Positions 1 to 6,692 are shown, counted from the stretch's first letter. The stretch is 8,085 nucleotides of DNA from Syntrophomonadaceae bacterium (GCA_003558195.1 PWMM01000281.1:1-8085), one strand, 5' to 3'. Notes: generated from the sequence alone by a model not told the origin. Numbers and translations: made by a program.

Positions 1-388
1 CTGATTGATCGATAATGGTCTCACCAGCATGCACCCGTTTGATTGTGTCAATCAGGTTTTGACGGTTGACATGCTTAAGAATATAGCCTGAAGCTCCGGC
101 TTGCAGAGCCAGGCGAATTGATTCGGCATCTTCGAAAACAGTCAGAAATATAATTTTTATACCTGGCTTTCGGGCTAAAATTTCCCGGGCTGTCTCAATC
201 CCGTTTACACCTTCCATTTTGATATCCATCAAGATAATCTCAGGATCTATAACCTCGGCTTTTTCTAGAGCTTCTCTGCTATCGCCACAGCTTCCGGCTA
301 CAGTTATCTCTTCGCAGTTGTCAAGCATATTGGTTAATCCTTCTCTAACCATCGGGTGATCGTCAACTATAATTATTTTTATAGTCAC
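1..388 (-). CDS. NarL/FixJ-type response regulator, receiver domain (partial; C-terminal end off the left edge)
   Basis: This is the output half of a two-component system: a receiver that accepts phosphate from the adjacent kinase and, by family precedent, a C-terminal LuxR/NarL helix-turn-helix that binds DNA. Only about 129 N-terminal residues are in the window; the helix-turn-helix is beyond base 1. Visible receiver signatures are the acidic pair D9-D10 in VDDHP, phospho-acceptor D55 in ILMDIKM, switch residue T83 in FLTVF, and K105 in GYILK. The GxxGYxLK context is typical of the NarL subfamily. The start is GTG at 388-386, sharing the bases GTGA with the kinase stop codon, with a strong GGGAGGAG site at 404-397. 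The overlap implies translational coupling with the kinase. Its target genes cannot be read from the sequence; the divergent catabolic cluster is an inferred candidate. Confidence 0.93.
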   Translation of the reverse strand, partial: MTIKIIIVDDHPMVREGLTNMLDNCEEITVAGSCGDSREALEKAEVIDPEIILMDIKMEGVNGIETAREILARKPGIKIIFLTVFEDAESIRLALQAGASGYILKHVNRQNLIDTIKRVHAGETIIDQS

Positions 389-2100
389 TTTTCTGGCTCC
401 TCCCTGGAGGTGGTTTTAACGGGAATACTGACCTTAATTCTTGTCCCTTTACCAGGGGTAGAATCAATCTTGCAATTACCGCCAAGTAACAATGCCCGTT
501 CATTGATCCCGGCCAGGCCCAGGCGTTTTATAGTTTGTGGCTCATCGTCCTGATTCTTGTTTATACCAGCACCATCATCTTCGACAACTAAAACTATGCT
601 TTCTTCTTTCAGCACAAGGTCTACTTTGACCTTTGAGGCTGCCGCATGTTTTATCACATTGGTCAAAGCTTCCTGTAAAATCCTAAACAGGGCCACCTCT
701 GTTTTAGAAGCCAGCCTTTGCTTTACGCCACTGATCCTTAACTCAACGGGCAAATCATGCTTTTCGCTAATATGATTAACATGGGCCTCAACCGCGGGAA
801 TTAAGCCATAGTTATCAAGTATGATCGGCCTTAGATCATACAAAATACGCCTGATTTCCTGGATTTGGTCATTGAGTACTCCCGTTAGTTCTGTGATCTC
901 GCCTTGCCATTCTTGCGGTTTCATATCTTCATCTGCGGAAATACGCTGCAAACGATACCAGATTGCTAACAGTGATTGGATGATCCCATCATGCAGATCG
1001 GCGGCTATAAACCTGCGTTCATCTTCCTGGGCTGTAATTAATTTATTGACTAACTGATGTAAAAGCTGTTCCTTTTGGCCGAGCATATCGATTAGCCTGG
1101 CATTCTCTATAACCACAGCAGTTGCACGGGCAATAGCGAAAATAATTTCGACCGCCTCACTTTCAAAACCCTCAGCTTCAGGAGGTTGATCCACTTGCAT
1201 TATACCAATTGTTTTCTCCTTGCTTATGATCGGGGCCAAAATAACCCAACCATAATCAAAATTATCCACAATTTCCCTGGTTAACATTTTTTCACTGTTT
1301 TTGGGTGTAACCACAACCGGCTGCTCAATTTTGATTGCTTTTTTCATGGCTGGTAATAGTTTCCTGCCTTTAAGCGCTTTAAACTTTTTTTTCAAAACAG
1401 GATCATAACTACCCACCGCTACTGATGGAATTAACGTTTCTTCTTCATTATTTAGCAAGTAGATACAGCTCCTGGCCGAAAAAAGATCTGCTGTTAGCTG
1501 GGCTACAACATGAAGAACCTGCCTGATGTCAAGCGTAGAGCTAATCGTATTAAGCATTTCCAGCCAAATAGAAAGTTTCCTCAAATGCCGATCTTTTTGC
1601 CTTTGGAAAAGCGATTCTTGAATAATATCAGCCATATGCCTGCCCAAAGAGACAGCCTTGGCAAGCATGTACTCACCGGTTTGATAATCTGTGTTGAAGA
1701 TGCCAACTTCCATCTTTCCTATCGGATCCCCGGCTTTTAAAAAAACCGGAATATTTGTTGCGATAACAGGTGATAGGGGATCAAGAAGATTCTTTTTTCT
1801 GCTGTTTTCAGGATCAGAAAGATAATGATTTAATTGGATACAACGGTCAGAATGCGCCGCCGTACTTATGTCGGGATTCATTTTATCTTTAGAAGCATGC
1901 CAACAAACGGGCATTTTGCCTACACGATAAAGCATCAAGGTGGCCTTACAGAAATCAAAGTACTCTACTGAGCCCTGCAGGGTTCGTTGCAAAGAAGCAT
2001 CTACCTGCTCGATTGATTCAAAGTTAGGGCTAACTTTACATATAAGAATAAGTTCCGGCTTACTTTTCCGTTCTGCTTTAGAAATCTGCGGTTGTTTCAA
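385..2100 (-). CDS. Soluble GAF-domain sensor histidine kinase (HisKA_3 / NarX-DegS type)
   Basis: This 571-residue cytoplasmic sensor kinase should autophosphorylate on His and pass phosphate to the overlapping response regulator. No membrane segment or signal peptide is visible, so an intracellular signal is expected. Residues about 25-165 form a divergent, possibly GAF-like sensor region. Residues about 175-340 look like a GAF domain, ending in the usual long helix (AVVIENARLIDML). The HisKA_3 dimerisation/H-box is ERRFIAADLHDG with H370. The HATPase_c domain has the N-box ALTNVIKHA (N481), DDGAGI (508-513) and GLAGINERALLLGG (528-541). The likely start is TTG at 2100-2098; its Shine-Dalgarno is weak (AAAGG about 11 bases upstream) and the next in-frame ATG, residue 56, would cut into the sensor region, so the exact start is uncertain. 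The sensed ligand is unknown. Confidence 0.93.
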   Translation of the reverse strand: MKQPQISKAERKSKPELILICKVSPNFESIEQVDASLQRTLQGSVEYFDFCKATLMLYRVGKMPVCWHASKDKMNPDISTAAHSDRCIQLNHYLSDPENSRKKNLLDPLSPVIATNIPVFLKAGDPIGKMEVGIFNTDYQTGEYMLAKAVSLGRHMADIIQESLFQRQKDRHLRKLSIWLEMLNTISSTLDIRQVLHVVAQLTADLFSARSCIYLLNNEEETLIPSVAVGSYDPVLKKKFKALKGRKLLPAMKKAIKIEQPVVVTPKNSEKMLTREIVDNFDYGWVILAPIISKEKTIGIMQVDQPPEAEGFESEAVEIIFAIARATAVVIENARLIDMLGQKEQLLHQLVNKLITAQEDERRFIAADLHDGIIQSLLAIWYRLQRISADEDMKPQEWQGEITELTGVLNDQIQEIRRILYDLRPIILDNYGLIPAVEAHVNHISEKHDLPVELRISGVKQRLASKTEVALFRILQEALTNVIKHAAASKVKVDLVLKEESIVLVVEDDGAGINKNQDDEPQTIKRLGLAGINERALLLGGNCKIDSTPGKGTRIKVSIPVKTTSREEPEK

Positions 2101-2154
2101 TTTACCACTACCTTTACACCACGGATTGAGGATTGAGTAATATTTGTCCCTATA

Positions 2155-2164
2155 TGAATATTCA
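2155..2164. promoter_or_regulatory. TGAATATTCA palindrome overlapping a possible kinase -10
   Basis: This is a perfect 10-bp palindrome with partly symmetrical flanks (TATA on the left, GTATA on the right). It abuts the minus-strand TATACT at 2169-2164, which resembles a -10 about 64 bases upstream of the kinase start. Its position would suit an operator for the two-component operon, perhaps autoregulatory. In AT-rich DNA such a palindrome can occur by chance, so the call is weak. Confidence 0.2.
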
Positions 2165-2260
2165 GTATAAAGATGTTAAAAACCTTCTAATATAGTTTGA
2201 GACATCTTCTTTATTTTTATTTCTTATTTTATCCAATATTGTTTTCAGAGTTCACCCCAA

Positions 2261-2272
2261 GGGGTTAACCCC
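2261..2272. promoter_or_regulatory. GGGGTTAACCCC perfect palindrome, operator candidate
   Basis: This is a perfect 12-bp palindrome in an otherwise AT-rich divergent spacer. It is preceded directly by CCCCAA (2255-2260), so the central GGGG could pair with either flanking CCCC. The high local GC against its surroundings makes it stand out as a protein-binding site or a small hairpin. It lies about 160 bp upstream of the kinase start and 220 bp upstream of the SDR start, so it could serve either unit. The binding protein is unknown; the local response regulator is one possibility. Confidence 0.35.
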
Positions 2273-2493
2273 GATTTCATACTTTTTAACCTTGTTTCCA
2301 TGCTTTTAAGGGATTTCCACTATGTTTGTTTTTATTTAAACTTAAGTATAGTGGCAATAGTTTAACAAATCTGCTGAGAAATTTTTAGCCGACATTATCA
2401 CTGAGATACTGTGCTGAAAGAATATAACTTGCTTGATCATTTAAACCCACATAGCCTTATTTTCTGAAGAAAATCAAACTGGGAGGTGTTTGA

Positions 2494-3240
2494 GTGCGCT
2501 TAAAAAATAAAGTAGTCATCGTCACTGGAGCCAGTAAAGGTATCGGTGAAGCGGTATCCCTGGCCCTAGCTTCAGAAGGCGCCAACCTGGTCCTGGCTAG
2601 CCGAAATATAAAAAAAGAAGACCGGGTAGTTAAAGAGATAGAAAAGCTGGGGAGTAAAGTCCTGATCCAACAGGTAGATGTAGCTGATTATAGCCAGGTT
2701 AATGAGATGGTAAATGAGGCCCTTGATATTTACGGCCATATTGATGCTCTTTTTAACAATGCTGGAATCTCCAAGCCGACAATGCTCTGGAAGATGACTC
2801 CAGACCAGTGGGATGAAGTCTTGAGAGTGAACTTAAGTGGAACTTTCTACTGCCTGCAAGCTGTTGCCAAACCGATGATTGAACAAAAGAAAGGTTCGAT
2901 AATTAATGTTACCTCTTCAGCAGGTTTAATGGGAACTATCGGCCAAATAAACTATACCGCAGCCAAGGGTGGAGTATACGCCATGACTAAATCAGCTGCT
3001 AAAGAACTGGCCCGCTACAATATTAGAGTGAATACCATTGCCCCCCTGGCCGAAACTGATATGACCCAGGTCATTGCCTCCGACCCTAAATTTAAAGAAA
3101 AGTACCTGGAGCGAATTCCCCTTAGGCGGTTTGGTAAACCTGAAGAAATAGGACCGGCAGTAGTATTTTTGGCATCTGATGAATCCAGCTATATTACAGG
3201 CCAAACCCTCTGCATTGATGGAGGAATGATTATGCTTTAA
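2494..3240 (+). CDS. FabG-like short-chain dehydrogenase/reductase (SDR)
   Basis: This 248-residue protein is a classical SDR, an NAD(P)-dependent alcohol/ketone oxidoreductase of usual family length. It has the cofactor motif TGASKGIG at 11-18, NNAG at 88-91, N113, Ser in NVTSSAG (141/142), and the catalytic YxxxK with Y154 and K158. The C-terminal ITGQTLCIDGG is typical of the FabG-like group. The usual APG turn after the active site reads APL (IAPLAETDM, about 182-190), replacing the conserved Gly. The start is GTG at 2494, preceded by GGGAGGTG at 2481-2488. It is the first gene of the plus-strand set, 85 bp before a thiolase, so a 3-hydroxyacyl-CoA or cyclic alcohol/ketone substrate in a beta-oxidation-like route is likely. 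A role in fatty-acid synthesis is less likely, as no fab genes are nearby. The exact substrate cannot be read. Confidence 0.93.
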   Translation: MRLKNKVVIVTGASKGIGEAVSLALASEGANLVLASRNIKKEDRVVKEIEKLGSKVLIQQVDVADYSQVNEMVNEALDIYGHIDALFNNAGISKPTMLWKMTPDQWDEVLRVNLSGTFYCLQAVAKPMIEQKKGSIINVTSSAGLMGTIGQINYTAAKGGVYAMTKSAAKELARYNIRVNTIAPLAETDMTQVIASDPKFKEKYLERIPLRRFGKPEEIGPAVVFLASDESSYITGQTLCIDGGMIML

Positions 3241-3325
3241 AAGTAGCCTCCGGGTAATTTAAATCCTGTTTTAAGATCTGTAACCACTTGTAAATTATAC
3301 CTAGAAAAATAGAGGAGGAATAACC

Positions 3326-4483
3326 ATGCCTGACGATGTAGCAATAATCGGGGTTGGGCAAAGTGATTTTGTTAGAAACTATGAAGGCTCAATCAGGGAG
3401 CTTGCTTTTGAAGCTTACAGAGAAGCTATGCAAGATGCAGGCACAACAGCTAAAGATGTCGATGCATCAATAATCTGTTCTGCACCTGAATATGACAAGC
3501 AGCGCAGTCCTTCGGGATTAATCGCCGAATACCTTGGCCTAAATCCACAGCCAACCTTTGCAGTAGAGAGCGTTTGCTCATCAAGTACTACCGGGCTTAG
3601 AACTGCTTATAGCCTGATTAAAAGCGGACTACATGAAGCAGTTGTAGTAATCGGTTTTCAGAAAATGTCAGAAATAACTTCTGCCGATTCCCAGGAACGT
3701 ATGGGCCGCGGCGCCGATATTATTTGGGAATCTCCTTTTGGCACTACAATGCCTGCCTACTATGCCATGCATGCCAGGGCTCACTTTGACACATTCGGCA
3801 CTACTGAGGAAGACCTTGCTTTGATCAGGGTTAAAGCAGCAAAATATGGGCAATTAAACGATAAGGCAGTTTATAGAAAAGATCTCCCCATGGCCAAAAT
3901 AATGGAGAGCGATTATGTTTCAAGCCCTTTAAAAAGATTCGACTGCTGCGCCAACGCCGACGGCTCCTCCTGCATGATCCTGGCTTCAGCGAAAAAGGCT
4001 GAAGAACTCTCAAAATTTCCGGTATGGATTCGTGGTCTTGGCTCCGCTACTGCCTCTTACAGTATAACCGGTAGAGATGCTTATGCCGGGTTGGAAAGCG
4101 CTCGGCTGGCTGCACAGCAGGCCTACAAGATGGCAGCGATAAAACCCCAGGATATTGATGTCGCAGAAGTCCACGACTGTTTTACTATCGCAGAGCTAAT
4201 GGCTTATGAAAGCCTGGGTTTTGCTGAACCGGGCAGCGGCGTTGAGTTAATCCGCAATAAAGAAACTTACCTGGAAGGGAAAATCCCGGTAAACGTCGAT
4301 GGCGGACTCCTTTCCAAAGGCCATCCCATCGGGGCAACTGGTGGTTCCCAGGTCAGAACCATTGTTCAGCAGCTTCGGGGTGAAGCCGGAAAAATCCAGG
4401 TGCCCGGTGCAAAAATCGGACTGGTTCACAATATTGGTGGAGTAGGTATTTACGCCAATGTCATCATTATGGAAGCAGGTTGA
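3326..4483 (+). CDS. SCP2-type thiolase / acetyl-CoA acetyltransferase-like protein
   Basis: This 385-residue thiolase-superfamily enzyme is expected to cleave a 3-oxoacyl-CoA with CoA, or to run the reverse condensation. The nucleophilic Cys is C84 in ESVCSSS. HDCF lies at 283-286, GHPIGATGG at 332-340 with H333, and the C-terminal motif is HNIGG (368-372) rather than the CxG motif of classical thiolases. In SCP2-type thiolases the HDCF cysteine is understood to replace the missing CxG cysteine, so the protein looks catalytically complete. The start is ATG at 3326 with AGGAGG at 3313-3318. It follows the SDR by 85 bp and precedes the amidohydrolase by 29 bp. Bacterial and archaeal members often work with a small DUF35 zinc/OB-fold partner, as in BbsAB; none is present in this window. 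Confidence 0.92.
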   Translation: MPDDVAIIGVGQSDFVRNYEGSIRELAFEAYREAMQDAGTTAKDVDASIICSAPEYDKQRSPSGLIAEYLGLNPQPTFAVESVCSSSTTGLRTAYSLIKSGLHEAVVVIGFQKMSEITSADSQERMGRGADIIWESPFGTTMPAYYAMHARAHFDTFGTTEEDLALIRVKAAKYGQLNDKAVYRKDLPMAKIMESDYVSSPLKRFDCCANADGSSCMILASAKKAEELSKFPVWIRGLGSATASYSITGRDAYAGLESARLAAQQAYKMAAIKPQDIDVAEVHDCFTIAELMAYESLGFAEPGSGVELIRNKETYLEGKIPVNVDGGLLSKGHPIGATGGSQVRTIVQQLRGEAGKIQVPGAKIGLVHNIGGVGIYANVIIMEAG

Positions 4484-4512
4484 AAACTACGATCTCAAGG
4501 AGAAGAACCTAA

Positions 4513-5379
4513 TTGACAACCCCGGTCATTGATTTCCATATTCATCCCCTGGTCTATGATCAATTTTATGTCGATACGGCCCTGAATTGGATTAAAGAAA
4601 TGCATTCCAACAAGGACTGGGACCAATTTTACAATGATTTTTCCGATCCGGAACATCTTTGTAAATTCCTGCAAAGTAATGGCATTGATTATGGAGTCGT
4701 AATGGCGGAAATATCACCCCTGGTAACAGGAGTTTGCAGCAATGAATATGTCCTGCAATATTGCCAGGATCAAAAAATGCTAATTCCTTTCGCCAGCATC
4801 AACCCAAACCTGACCGTCAATACAGGCTCGGAACTGAACCTGCTCATTGAAAAAGGGTTTAAAGGTGTCAAGCTCTATCCTACTTATCAACACTGTTATC
4901 CCAATGATCGCAGGCTTTATCCCCTTTACAGCAAAGCTCAAGATCTACAGGTTCCGGTAATGGTCCACACAGGCACATCGATTTTTAAAGGAGCTAAATT
5001 AAAATATGGAGATCCACTCTACCTGGATGAAGTAGCTGTAGATTTTCCTGATCTTTCAATAATACTGGTTCATGGCGGTAGGGGCTTCTGGTATGAACGA
5101 GCTTTTGTCTTAACCCGCCTCCATGAAAATGTTTACATGGAAATAGCCGGACTACCTCCTCAGAAGCTACTAGTCTATTTCCCGGAGCTTGAACGAATAT
5201 CAGACAAAATACTTTTCGGAACCGATTGGCCTGGCATTACCGACCCAGCCGCTAACATTAAGGTTATTAAGAATTTACCTCTAAACAATGATACGATTCA
5301 AAACATTCTTGGTGGCAATGCTTTAAAGCTTTTAAAATTATGCAAAGTAAAGGTTAGAGATAATCGTAATTTAAATTGA
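4513..5379 (+). CDS. Amidohydrolase-2 family metal-dependent hydrolase or decarboxylase
   Basis: This 288-residue TIM-barrel protein belongs to the amidohydrolase-2 group, which includes ACMSD and gamma-resorcylate decarboxylases as well as lactone and ring hydrolases. The metal-site pattern is complete: HxH at H9 and H11 (DFHIHP), H152 in VMVHTG, H187 in ILVHGG, and D238 in FGTDWPG. K120 in GVKLYP sits where many relatives have a conserved strand residue. The likely start is TTG at 4513 with AAGGAG at 4497-4502; starting here leaves the HxH strand at the very N-terminus, as usual. It lies 29 bp after the thiolase, so co-transcription is likely. In a CoA/acid catabolic cluster it might decarboxylate an aromatic acid or hydrolyse a cyclic diketone or lactone, but the sequence does not decide which. 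Confidence 0.9.
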   Translation: MTTPVIDFHIHPLVYDQFYVDTALNWIKEMHSNKDWDQFYNDFSDPEHLCKFLQSNGIDYGVVMAEISPLVTGVCSNEYVLQYCQDQKMLIPFASINPNLTVNTGSELNLLIEKGFKGVKLYPTYQHCYPNDRRLYPLYSKAQDLQVPVMVHTGTSIFKGAKLKYGDPLYLDEVAVDFPDLSIILVHGGRGFWYERAFVLTRLHENVYMEIAGLPPQKLLVYFPELERISDKILFGTDWPGITDPAANIKVIKNLPLNNDTIQNILGGNALKLLKLCKVKVRDNRNLN

Positions 5380-5502
5380 AAGATTCAGCAAAAGGAGGAA
5401 TATTTTTTTAAACGGTGAATTGAGAATATTTAAACTAAAAATAGGAGGTGCCCGCAAAGACTTAATAGCTCTTTCTAAAAGATTTAACTAGATAAGTCAG
5501 GC

Positions 5503-5533
5503 TTTACAAAATTGTTTTGTAGCATGGTAGAAT
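5503..5533 (+). promoter_or_regulatory. Sigma-70-type promoter with extended -10 for the dehydrogenase-dehydratase operon
   Basis: TTTACA (5503-5508) matches the -35 consensus at five of six positions. TAGAAT (5528-5533) matches the -10 at five of six and is preceded by TG at 5525-5526, forming an extended -10 (TGnTAGAAT). The spacer is 19 bases, longer than ideal; the extended -10 could compensate. Transcription would begin near 5540, giving a leader of about 130 bases before the ATG at 5673. Confidence 0.5.
5505..5521. promoter_or_regulatory. 17-bp inverted repeat (TACAAAA-TTG-TTTTGTA), operator candidate
   Basis: Seven-base arms are perfectly complementary around a three-base centre. The repeat overlaps the -35 hexamer and most of the spacer of the predicted promoter, which is the classic place for a repressor to block RNA polymerase. 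Size and base composition resemble operators of MarR-type dimers (for example OhrR sites, also beginning TACAA and ending TTGTA), but I cannot assign a regulator and none of that type is encoded in this window. Confidence 0.45.
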
Positions 5534-5547
5534 GGATGCCTCTCACT

Positions 5548-5598
5548 AGCCTGTCAATGACCGAATGCACTACGGTAGGGATTTTTACCTGCCAGGCT
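5548..5598 (+). promoter_or_regulatory. Possible structured 5' leader, first helices
   Basis: In the predicted leader, AGCCTG (5548-5553) can pair with CAGGCT (5593-5598). Inside it, GGTAGG (5574-5579) can pair with CCTGCC (5588-5593) through one G-U pair. The two helices share base 5593, so they are nearly continuous, with one end base in competition. I do not recognise the fold as a known riboswitch class, and no run of U follows as in an intrinsic terminator. Confidence 0.25.
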
Positions 5599-5612
5599 CG
5601 GATCAAAAGCCA

Positions 5613-5645
5613 TGAATTGAGCCAGTATGGTTATCAGCTCATTCA
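5613..5645 (+). promoter_or_regulatory. Hairpin just upstream of the dehydrogenase ribosome-binding site
   Basis: TGAAT (5613-5617), a one-base bulge and GAGC (5619-5622) can pair with GCTC (5637-5640) and ATTCA (5641-5645), giving a nine-pair stem with a 14-base loop. It ends 14 bases before GGAGGTG (5660-5666). It could protect the mRNA 5' region or tune translation. It is not a terminator, as no T-run follows. Confidence 0.3.
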
Positions 5646-5672
5646 TACACAAAAATAATGGAGGTGTCTTAG

Positions 5673-6692
5673 ATGGCAATGTTTAATCCCCTGAATATAC
5701 TGGTTGCTCTTCAACCCGGTTTGGGCAGCCCTGAAGAATATAAGGATATTATTGAAAATAAGTTTCCTGAAAAAGCGGCAAGAGGAGAAATCAAGATCCG
5801 GTTACTGCAGGACGGTTCTGCCAGCTCTATCCCAGATGAATACTTAGATACACATATTGTAGGGGCAGGGGTCATTGTAGAAAGAGTACCGGAAATGAAA
5901 GATTTGCAATGGATTATGTCCTTTAGCGCCGGCATAGATCATTGGTCTAAATGGGGAAAACTTCCTTCACATGTCCCTCTCACTTGCCTGCCGGGAGGTT
6001 CAGGGATACCGGTTGCCGAATTCGTAATCGGTTTAATGCTAAACCTGGCCAAGAAATATAACCTGCTTTGGGATCAACAAAAAAACAGGCAATTTATTCG
6101 GGTCCGAGGAGAGGAGCTATACAGCAAAACCATCGGTATTATAGGCCTTGGAGGAATCGGCAGGCAAATAGCAAAACGAGCCAAAGCTTTTGATATGCAT
6201 GTAATCGGTACTGACATTATGAAAATGGACATACCATATGTTGATGAATTATACTTAAACGAGCAGGTCGATGAAGTAATTCGTCAAAGCGACTTCCTCG
6301 TTCTCTCTTGCCCTGAAACTAAAGATACCCAGGGCATGATGAATGAGAGAACTTTTAAGTTAATGAAAAATACAGCCTACCTTATTAATTGTGCCCGGGG
6401 CACGTTGATTATCAAGGATGACTTAATAAAAGCTTTGAAGGAAGGTTGGATTGCCGGTGCAGCTAATGATACCCAGTGGATAAAAAATCCCCTGCCGTCA
6501 TATCTGCCACCCGAGGATGAACTCTGGGATTGTAATAATATTCTTATTACTCCTCATATTTCAAGCTGGACTGATATGTATGCAACGAGGTTTGGGGGAG
6601 TTTTTGCAGACAACATTGAACGGTTCTTAAACGGAGAACCGCTTCTGAACGTAGTGCCAAGCTTTGAAGGAAAACCGCAATGGTTAAAATAA
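5673..6692 (+). CDS. D-2-hydroxyacid dehydrogenase family protein with altered active site
   Basis: This 339-residue protein has the D-isomer 2-hydroxyacid dehydrogenase fold, which normally interconverts 2-oxoacids and D-2-hydroxyacids with NAD(H). The Rossmann motif GLGGIG lies at 158-163, and D181 at the end of the next strand (VIGTDIM) favours NAD over NADP. The catalytic Arg is R242 in NCARGTL and the catalytic His is H295 in TPHISS. The third catalytic residue, the Glu of the usual DVFxxEP motif, is not there: the segment reads NDTQWIKNPLP (265-275), placing Asn (N272) before the Pro. The start is ATG at 5673 with GGAGGTG at 5660-5666. It lies 41 bp upstream of two dehydratase-type subunits, like ldhA next to had genes, so a 2-hydroxyacid link is plausible. 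The altered residue leaves open a different reaction. Confidence 0.9.
   Translation: MAMFNPLNILVALQPGLGSPEEYKDIIENKFPEKAARGEIKIRLLQDGSASSIPDEYLDTHIVGAGVIVERVPEMKDLQWIMSFSAGIDHWSKWGKLPSHVPLTCLPGGSGIPVAEFVIGLMLNLAKKYNLLWDQQKNRQFIRVRGEELYSKTIGIIGLGGIGRQIAKRAKAFDMHVIGTDIMKMDIPYVDELYLNEQVDEVIRQSDFLVLSCPETKDTQGMMNERTFKLMKNTAYLINCARGTLIIKDDLIKALKEGWIAGAANDTQWIKNPLPSYLPPEDELWDCNNILITPHISSWTDMYATRFGGVFADNIERFLNGEPLLNVVPSFEGKPQWLK

Larger units (their letters stand above)
2101..2493. other. Divergent intergenic region between kinase and SDR operons
   Basis: These 393 bp separate the two divergent transcription units and are AT-rich. I see no gene. The region holds the TGAATATTCA palindrome (2155-2164), a 7-bp inverted repeat AAGATGT/ACATCTT (2170-2176 and 2202-2208, 25 bases apart), and the GGGGTTAACCCC palindrome (2261-2272). 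On the minus strand, TATACT at 2169-2164 resembles a -10 for the kinase operon but lacks a good -35. On the plus strand, TATAGT (2347-2352) and TATAAC (2423-2428) resemble -10 boxes, again without a convincing -35. Both promoters must lie here given the divergent layout, but I cannot place them with confidence. The SDR ribosome-binding site GGGAGGTG is at 2481-2488. Confidence 0.6.
5380..5672 (+). other. Intergenic region with orphan Shine-Dalgarno sites, promoter and structured leader
   Basis: These 293 bp split the plus-strand genes into two likely transcription units. The left part carries two strong Shine-Dalgarno-like sites, AAAGGAGG (5391-5398) and AGGAGGTG (around 5443-5450), with no credible gene after either. 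The second is followed by GTG at 5448, but that frame stops after five codons. No clear terminator follows the amidohydrolase stop. The right part holds a promoter-like element (5503-5533) with an overlapping inverted repeat, then a leader of about 130 bases with potential hairpins, then the GGAGGTG site (5660-5666) of the dehydrogenase. Confidence 0.6.

Noticed and set aside
356..553. 65-residue plus-strand open frame over the kinase end and regulator start
   Set aside because: It is antisense to two clear coding regions and has no ribosome-binding site of note.
2352..2367. Possible sigma-54 promoter (TGGCA ... TAACA) before the SDR
   Set aside because: The -12 element lacks the essential GC; no sigma-54 activator is encoded nearby and the match is no better than chance.
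5420..5491. Short frame from TTG coding for about 23 residues
   Set aside because: The TTG is more than 20 bases from the nearest Shine-Dalgarno and the peptide is not recognisable; kept only as a finding about orphan ribosome-binding sites, not called as a gene.
5563..5590. Partial resemblance of GCACTACGGTAGG...TTACC to the distal part of a c-di-GMP-I (GEMM) riboswitch
   Set aside because: The first stem and the conserved GGCAAACC-like element are absent, and the tetraloop-receptor geometry cannot be built; the match is one short hairpin.
5540..5672. T-box or other amino-acid-responsive leader
   Set aside because: No T-box GGGTGG-type antiterminator motif and no terminator followed by a T-run are present.
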